This document shows, in pieces, positions 59,370 through 64,000 of a stretch of 64,000 bases of DNA (positions are counted from its first letter, which is position 1; each line of letters starts with the position of its first letter). Both the position numbers and the translations under genes were made by a program. The stretch is from positions 248,001-312,000 of the forward strand of contig NZ_LT907982.1 in NCBI RefSeq assembly GCF_900230215.1, written 5' to 3'. A model generated the notes under the pieces. That model searched no databases. It was not told where the DNA came from and was given only the letters and a program-made list of their open reading frames with translations. The stretch is from Jatrophihabitans sp. GAS493 (GTDB lineage Bacteria > Actinomycetota > Actinomycetes > Mycobacteriales > Jatrophihabitantaceae).

Positions 59370-60734
59370 TCAGGACCCGAAGACGCGACGGAGGCGGGCC
59401 AGCGTTCGGCCCGCGACCAGACCCAGGCCGCCCTCGTGGCGCAGGGTGGAGGCTCGCATCAGTTGACGCCCGAGCGCGCTGGTCGGGATCACCGGCTGTC
59501 GGGCCAGCCGGCGCAGATCTCCGTCGGCGTCGGCCGCGCGCTTGGCTTCGGCGCAGAAGCGCACCAGTGGGGCCAGCGCGACCGGCCAGGTGAAGCGCTC
59601 GCGCATCGCGACCGCGTTGGCGGCGGCGGTGGCGGCGAACTCGGGGTCGTAGAGCACTCGGCTGATGGCGTCCGCGAGACCCGCGACGTCACCGGCCTCG
59701 ACCCGCACCCCGAGTTCGGCGGTGGCGACCAGCTCTCCGAAACTGTCGCCGCCGGTCGAGACGATCGGCAGACCGGCCCAGAGGTAGTCGAGGATCCGGG
59801 TGCGGAAGGAGAAGGAGGTCTCCACGTGCATCAGGTGAGTGCTCACGCCGGCGTCGGCGTCGAGCAGGAAGTTGGCCCGCTCGTCGTAGGGCACCCACCC
59901 TTCGTTGAAGAAGACGTGCCGGTCGGTGAGGCCGAGGGAATCGGAGAGCTCGCGCGCATCCCAGGCCATCTGCATCTGCGGCACCCCCGGATTCGGATGC
60001 TTCATACCGAGGAAGAAGAGGCGTACATCCGCATGCTGGTGACTCACCTGCTGGACCGCCCGGATGAGGGTGAGCGGGTCGAACCAGTTGTAGACACCGC
60101 CGGCCCAGAGCAGCACCTTGTCGTGCTCGCCGATCCCGGCAACCCCCCGGATTCCGGGTCCGGTGCGCGCCGGTGGCTCCTCGGCCAGCCCGAACGGGCA
60201 GATCGCGAGGAGCGATTCCAGGGTGGCGTCCCGGTCGTAGTTGGCCGGGTTGATCCGCCCCATGGCCGCCAGCTGCCCGAGCCAGAGGTGCCGCTGCTGC
60301 TCGCTGGCGCAGAGGAAGAAGTCGCCCCGGACGAGCTGATCGTTGAAGATCCGGGTTGTCAGGTCCAGCGCGGCGGTGCGCGCCAGCCGGGGCAGCTCAG
60401 CCGTCTGCTCCAGTTGCTCGAACTGCATCGGGTCGTAGAGGTCGATGACGAGGATCTGCTCCGAACGCAGCAGCCAGGGCGCGTCACGGGTTACGAAGCC
60501 CTGGACGATGAGGATCTCAGCCTCGGCCACCCCGGCCTGCAGCTCGTCCCAGCCGAACCTTCGGCAGCGGAACTCGGCCCGCTCGATCTCGCAGGTGGAG
60601 GTGGAGACGAGCGTCACGTCGTGTCCCTCGGCGGCGAGAACGGCCGCCACGTTCACCGCCCGGATCGCCGGGCCGGCCATCGTCGCGGTGAGCACATCGG
60701 AGGTGATGATGGCGATGCGTCGTCCTACGGTCAC
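59370..60734 (-). CDS. GT4-like glycosyltransferase, first gene of the glycan cluster
   Basis: The 454-residue protein matches its neighbour in TMAGPAIRAVNVA, LYDPMQFEQLE, QLVRGDFFLCASEQQRHLWLG, LLWAGGVYNWFDPLTLIRAV and ILDYLWAGLPIVSTGGD. Start GTG 60734 gives VGRRIAIITSDVLT; an open frame of 101 codons upstream is antisense to the phosphatase gene. It is divergent from that gene, with 25 bp between starts. Both enzymes probably add sugars to one glycan or glycolipid; acceptor unknown. Confidence 0.88.
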   Translation of the reverse strand: MTVGRRIAIITSDVLTATMAGPAIRAVNVAAVLAAEGHDVTLVSTSTCEIERAEFRCRRFGWDELQAGVAEAEILIVQGFVTRDAPWLLRSEQILVIDLYDPMQFEQLEQTAELPRLARTAALDLTTRIFNDQLVRGDFFLCASEQQRHLWLGQLAAMGRINPANYDRDATLESLLAICPFGLAEEPPARTGPGIRGVAGIGEHDKVLLWAGGVYNWFDPLTLIRAVQQVSHQHADVRLFFLGMKHPNPGVPQMQMAWDARELSDSLGLTDRHVFFNEGWVPYDERANFLLDADAGVSTHLMHVETSFSFRTRILDYLWAGLPIVSTGGDSFGELVATAELGVRVEAGDVAGLADAISRVLYDPEFAATAAANAVAMRERFTWPVALAPLVRFCAEAKRAADADGDLRRLARQPVIPTSALGRQLMRASTLRHEGGLGLVAGRTLARLRRVFGS

Positions 60735-60745
60735 GCCTGAAACCC

Positions 60746-60751
60746 TAGTAT
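60746..60751 (+). promoter_or_regulatory. Candidate -10 element for leaderless inositol-monophosphatase gene
   Basis: TAGTAT fits TANNNT and ends 8 nt before the GTG start at 60760, with no Shine-Dalgarno between. It lies in the 25-bp gap to the divergent glycosyltransferase. Confidence 0.35.
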
Positions 60752-60759
60752 CTAAAGGC

Positions 60760-61530
60760 GTGCCATCCCCCACAGATTCGCTGACCGACCTGGAACTTGC
60801 CGCGGAGTTGGTCCGCGAGGCCGGCGCTCTGGCCGCGCAGATGCGTCGTGAGGGACTGGTCACCGAACACAAGACCTCCATCTCCGACGTCGTCTCGGCC
60901 GCCGATATCGCCGCTGAGAAGCTCGTGGTGAAGCGCTTGCGCGATGAACGCCCGCAGGACGGCATCGTCGGCGAGGAGGGGGCCAACCACCCGGGTGAGC
61001 GGACCTGGTTCATCGACCCGGTGGACGGAACGTACAACTTTTTATGGGGTCTTCCGTACTGGTGCTCGGCGCTGGCGCTGGCGGACTCCGGCGATGCGCT
61101 GCTCGGCGCGGTCTATCACCCGACCGCCGATGAACTGTGGCTGGGCGGCGTGGATCATCCGACGACGCTGAACGGGCAGCCGTTGCCCAAGTTGCGCAAC
61201 CAGCCGCTGGCGGCGATCTCGGTGGCCAGTTACATCCACCCCGAGACCCTGCCCAACGACCGCACCCGGCTGCCGCTGCTGCGAGCCATCGGCGGCGCGG
61301 CGACGATGCGTTCGCTCGGCTCAGGCTCGGTGGAACTGGCGTCGGTGGCCGCTGGGCGCCTTGGGGCCTGGGTCCAGCACGACTCGAAGGACTGGGACTG
61401 GCTGCCCGGCGTGGCGTTGGTTCAGGCGGCCGGCGGGGCGACGAACGTCGTGGAACTGGACGGGCACCGCTGGCACATCGCCGGGTCCCGGCAGGCCGTG
61501 GACGAGATCACCGGCCTGATTCTGGGTTGA
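60760..61530 (+). CDS. Inositol monophosphatase family protein (IMPase/HisN-like)
   Basis: The 256-residue phosphatase has the metal-site motifs GEEGAN, DPVDGTYNF and the C-terminal WDWLPGVALVQAAGG of the Mg-dependent IMPase/FBPase superfamily. It may hydrolyse inositol phosphate, histidinol phosphate or another sugar phosphate; actinobacterial HisN belongs here, so the exact substrate is open. The start is GTG 60760. Its last 23 bp overlap the convergent DUF4229 gene. Confidence 0.9.
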   Translation: MPSPTDSLTDLELAAELVREAGALAAQMRREGLVTEHKTSISDVVSAADIAAEKLVVKRLRDERPQDGIVGEEGANHPGERTWFIDPVDGTYNFLWGLPYWCSALALADSGDALLGAVYHPTADELWLGGVDHPTTLNGQPLPKLRNQPLAAISVASYIHPETLPNDRTRLPLLRAIGGAATMRSLGSGSVELASVAAGRLGAWVQHDSKDWDWLPGVALVQAAGGATNVVELDGHRWHIAGSRQAVDEITGLILG

Positions 61531-61882
61531 GCCGCTCGCTCCCGGCATCGCCGTCAGCATCGTCGTGAGCATCGTCGTAAGCACCGCCGTCTTGGGCCGG
61601 CTCATCTTCGCTGCTCTCGAATTCGCCGGTGTCGAATTCGCCGCTCTCGGCGTCGGGGTCGAGTTCAACGGCGCGCGCCTGCTTCTTCTCCAGCCTGGTC
61701 TGGATGTTCTCCTCGATCGTCGCCGCGAACATGGCCCGGGGCCGGGCGAGCAGTACGAATGAGACCGGGATGGAGAGCACGGCGGCGATGAGCGCGCCGA
61801 GTAGCCCCTTCACACCGACTAGCCAGAGCAGACCGAAGAGCACGGCGAAGATCAGCACCCGAAGCAGGGTGTAGAGCCACAT
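61508..61882 (-). CDS. DUF4229 membrane protein with an acidic tail
   Basis: The 124-residue protein has two hydrophobic helices in its first half (LLRVLIFAVLFGLLWLV, then GALIAAVLSIPVSFVLL), the DUF4229 signature. A charged segment with EENIQTRLEKKQ and a disordered acidic tail (DDAHDDADGDAG) follow. The tail is coded by a short A/C/G-rich degenerate repeat. It follows mqnE by 25 bp, a neighbourhood common in actinobacteria. The ATG at 61882 or GTG at 61900 are possible starts. Confidence 0.8.
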   Translation of the reverse strand: MWLYTLLRVLIFAVLFGLLWLVGVKGLLGALIAAVLSIPVSFVLLARPRAMFAATIEENIQTRLEKKQARAVELDPDAESGEFDTGEFESSEDEPAQDGGAYDDAHDDADGDAGSERLNPESGR

Positions 61883-61907
61883 CGCTCCCAGGCGCTTCAC
61901 CGGTGCG

Positions 61908-63053
61908 TCACGCCCAGATGGCCTGCGGCGCGGCGCGGCGCTCGGCCAGCGACACCGGCCCGTCGTATTCGCGGATGACCTCGTAGCGGGTGTTGCGCTC
62001 CTTGGGCGTGAAACCCGCGTCACGGATGAGGTCGAGCAGGTCGTCGCGGGTGAGCTTGTCGGGCGTGCCGAAGTTGTCGGCGTCGTGGGTGATCTTGTAC
62101 TCGACCACCGAACCGTCCATGTCATCGGCGCCGTAGTTCAGAGCCAGCTGCGACGTGGAGAGGCCGTGCATCACCCAGAAAACCTTGACGTGCGGGAAGT
62201 TGTCGAGCATCAGCCGGGAGACGGCGAACGTCTTCAGCACGTCGGCCGGCTGGGCCATCGACAGGTGGCTGAGGCGGTTGTTGTCATTGTGGAAGCGCAA
62301 CGGGATGAAGACCTGGAAGCCGCCGGTCTCATCCTGCAGTTCGCGCAGCCGCAGCACGTGGTCGACCCGGTGCCGGGGCTCCTCGATGTGGCCGTAGAGC
62401 ATCGTGGCCGGCGTCTTCAAACCCTTTTGGTGGGCCAGACGGTGAATGCGCGACCAGTCTTCCCAGTGCGTGTTGTGGTCGACGACCTGTTTGCGCACCT
62501 CCCAGTCGAAGATCTCCGCGCCGCCACCGGTGAGCGACTCCAGACCGGCGTCGATGAGTTCGTCGAGGATCTCGTCGGCACTCAGGCCCGAGATCGACTC
62601 GAAGTAGTGCACCTCGGTGGCGGTGAAGGCCTTCAGCGCGACGTCCGGCAGCGCGGCCTTCAGCTCCCGAAGCACCCGCGGGTAGTACTTCCACGGCAGC
62701 GTCGGGTGCAGCCCGTTGACGATGTGCAGTTCGGTGAGCCCGTCGCCCTGCATGGCGACGGCCTTCTCGACGGCCTCCTCGACGCGCATCGTGTAGGCGT
62801 CCTTCTGCCCGGGCTTGCGCTCGAAGCTGCAGTAGGCGCAGGAGGCGGTACAGACGTTGGTGAGATTCAGATGGCGGTTGACGTTGAAGAAGGTGACGTC
62901 ACCGTTCTTCTGCTGCCGTACCTGGTGGGCTAATCCACCTAGCCACGCCAGATCATCGCTGTCGTAGAGGTCCTCGCCGTCCTGCCGGGTGAGTCGCTCG
63001 CCGTTGTTCACCTTGTCGGTGAGTTCATCCTTGCGCAGTTGCGTCATCGCCAT
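61908..63053 (-). CDS. mqnE: Aminodeoxyfutalosine synthase MqnE
   Basis: MqnE is the radical-SAM enzyme that joins the MqnA product with SAM to form aminodeoxyfutalosine. The 381-residue protein has NLTNVCTASCAYCSF (Cys-x3-Cys-x2-Cys), LHIVNGLHPTLPW, SLTGGGAEIFDWEVR and FIPLRFHNDNN. ATG 63053 or ATG 63047 can start it. TACCCT at 6-nt spacing before the first ATG and absence of a Shine-Dalgarno suggest a leaderless start, tentatively. It converges with no gene and is followed by DUF4229. Confidence 0.96.
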   Translation of the reverse strand: MAMTQLRKDELTDKVNNGERLTRQDGEDLYDSDDLAWLGGLAHQVRQQKNGDVTFFNVNRHLNLTNVCTASCAYCSFERKPGQKDAYTMRVEEAVEKAVAMQGDGLTELHIVNGLHPTLPWKYYPRVLRELKAALPDVALKAFTATEVHYFESISGLSADEILDELIDAGLESLTGGGAEIFDWEVRKQVVDHNTHWEDWSRIHRLAHQKGLKTPATMLYGHIEEPRHRVDHVLRLRELQDETGGFQVFIPLRFHNDNNRLSHLSMAQPADVLKTFAVSRLMLDNFPHVKVFWVMHGLSTSQLALNYGADDMDGSVVEYKITHDADNFGTPDKLTRDDLLDLIRDAGFTPKERNTRYEVIREYDGPVSLAERRAAPQAIWA

Positions 63054-63129
63054 GGGTCGAGGGTACGCGACCGGCGAAAGCCGGCCCCGGGGCGACGAGA
63101 CCGCTGAGAGCCCCGTCGCTCCCGCGAAT

Positions 63130-63783
63130 CTAGGCCGCGACCAGCGGCGTGACCTGGAGCGCACAGGCCCGAAGCACGAAGGGCGCGGCGAGTGACGTCT
63201 GCTGGTTGGGCGGCGTCACCTTGATGGTGTCTGAGAGGGGTGCGTTGCAGGACGTGGCGTCGGTCAACTTCGAGGTTGCGGCAGCGTTCGGAGCCAGAAG
63301 AACCGGGGCATCGACGGCACCCGAACCCTCGGACTTCGTTCCGATCTGAGATCCGGCCGCATAAGGTGAGACATCCGGGAAGCCGACGAGCGAGCAGGTC
63401 GAGGTCGAGACGTTCGTGAGCGTGATCGCCGCGAAGACCTGCTGACCACCGCCGCCGAGGTCATCCACCGAGAGCTTCAGCGCCGAAGTCGCGCAGGCCG
63501 CCGCTACCGGGGCACTCGGGGTGGCGGGCACATCGGTCGGCGAAACGGTTGAGGTGGGCGTACCAGGGGACGTGGGCGAACCGGTGGCGGTCGCCGGCGC
63601 AGACGCGGTGGCCGTGGCCGTCGGGCTGTTCACGATCGAGGTCGCCGAGAGGTCGTCCGAGGAGGATTCTCCGGCCCCGGCGGTCGAGGTCGCGTCCGCG
63701 CACCCCACGGCGCCGACCAGTACGATGCTCAGCGCGGCCAGCGTAGGCAGGAGCCGGCGGCGGGCGGCGTTCATCAGTCTCAT
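63130..63783 (-). CDS. DUF4232-type lipoprotein
   Basis: The 217-residue protein has a signal peptide ending in the lipobox LVGAVGC (lipidated Cys about residue 28) and a Ser/Thr/Ala/Pro linker of about 65 residues. A DUF4232 beta domain follows (about 95-217), with four cysteines (AACATSALKLS, TSTCSLVGFP, TSCNAP, RACALQV) likely forming two disulfides. Function unknown. ATG 63783 and ATG 63774 are both possible; the GTG at 63795 has no better support. Confidence 0.85.
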   Translation of the reverse strand: MRLMNAARRRLLPTLAALSIVLVGAVGCADATSTAGAGESSSDDLSATSIVNSPTATATASAPATATGSPTSPGTPTSTVSPTDVPATPSAPVAAACATSALKLSVDDLGGGGQQVFAAITLTNVSTSTCSLVGFPDVSPYAAGSQIGTKSEGSGAVDAPVLLAPNAAATSKLTDATSCNAPLSDTIKVTPPNQQTSLAAPFVLRACALQVTPLVAA

Positions 63784-63799
63784 GTGGCTGTCCACTTCA

Positions 63800-64000
63800 C
63801 TAGTTGATTCGCAGATCGGTCGACCACGGCATGCTCGACAGCGATGAGCGTGGATCCGAGCTCAGCTGGGACCACAGGCTCCTCCAGGCCGAGACGCCGG
63901 GCATTGAGTAACAGCTTCCACCGGCCTGGGCGCAGGCTGTGAGCTCGGTGAGGACGCCGCCGAAGGAGACCTTCGGGTGGCCGCCGACCACACCGGTCAG
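63800..64000 (-). CDS. C-terminus of an unrecognised protein, truncated by the window edge
   Basis: The frame is open on the minus strand from the window edge to TAG at 63800-63802 (66 residues visible). It contains a Cys pair (TACAQAGGSC) and Trp/Ser-rich sequence, and ends DLRIN. No family is recognised. The gene lies just upstream of the DUF4232 lipoprotein and has the same strand. It may also be a chance frame. Confidence 0.4.
   Translation of the reverse strand: MTGVVGGHPKVSFGGVLTELTACAQAGGSCYSMPGVSAWRSLWSQLSSDPRSSLSSMPWSTDLRIN

Overview
The window is high-GC DNA from an actinomycete with dense, often 4-bp-overlapping genes and frequent GTG/TTG starts. Lsr2, septum-formation and futalosine-menaquinone genes, a LAxTG-type surface protein and actinobacterial DUF families (DUF222, DUF2342, DUF2520, DUF3180, DUF4229) all fit. 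I infer a Frankia/Jatrophihabitans-like soil lineage, but the genus cannot be read from the sequence alone.

Positions 1-46 kb keep the backbone known from Mycobacterium tuberculosis (roughly Rv3586 to Rv3628): disA, a membrane protein, mutY, clpC, lsr2, lysS, coaX, panC, a DUF2520 protein, DUF6779-like and DUF3180 proteins, folK-folB-folP-folE, ftsH, hpt, tilS, a zinc protease, a PBP4-type carboxypeptidase and ppa. Three blocks interrupt it. Block 1 (8.8-18.8 kb) holds a DrrAB-like ABC exporter, a DesKR-like two-component system, a giant secreted copper-radical oxidase, an acyltransferase and a methyltransferase. Block 2 (24.3-29.9 kb) holds a DUF222/HNH nuclease, two TetR regulators, a fatty-acid-hydroxylase-family protein and an AurF-type diiron oxygenase. 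Block 3 (39.5-43.9 kb) holds a long coiled-coil septum-formation-domain protein and an unknown membrane-anchored protein. nadB and nadC are built into the panC-coaX operon with ATGA couplings.

Positions 46-64 kb leave this backbone. First comes the most interesting unit: a 102-residue Gly/Asp/Ala-only-type peptide with two 41-residue repeats (48198-48506), followed directly by a JmjC/cupin-4 oxygenase and a sucrase/ferredoxin-like protein, all on the minus strand. I infer a candidate peptide-modification system. After it come menG, a DMT permease, mqnC, a GNAT protein, a DUF11 surface protein with a LASTG sorting motif, an alpha/beta hydrolase, mqnA, a four-gene glycosyltransferase cluster with a tandem pair of paralogues, an inositol-monophosphatase-family enzyme, a DUF4229 protein, mqnE and a DUF4232 lipoprotein. 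mqnA, mqnC, mqnE and menG imply menaquinone synthesis by the futalosine route; mqnB and mqnD are not here.

Short-period tandem repeats recur at several places (nadC 3' end, folE-folP gap, DUF6779-like gene, coiled-coil gene, peptide gene). No tRNA, rRNA, CRISPR array, insertion sequence or prophage was seen.
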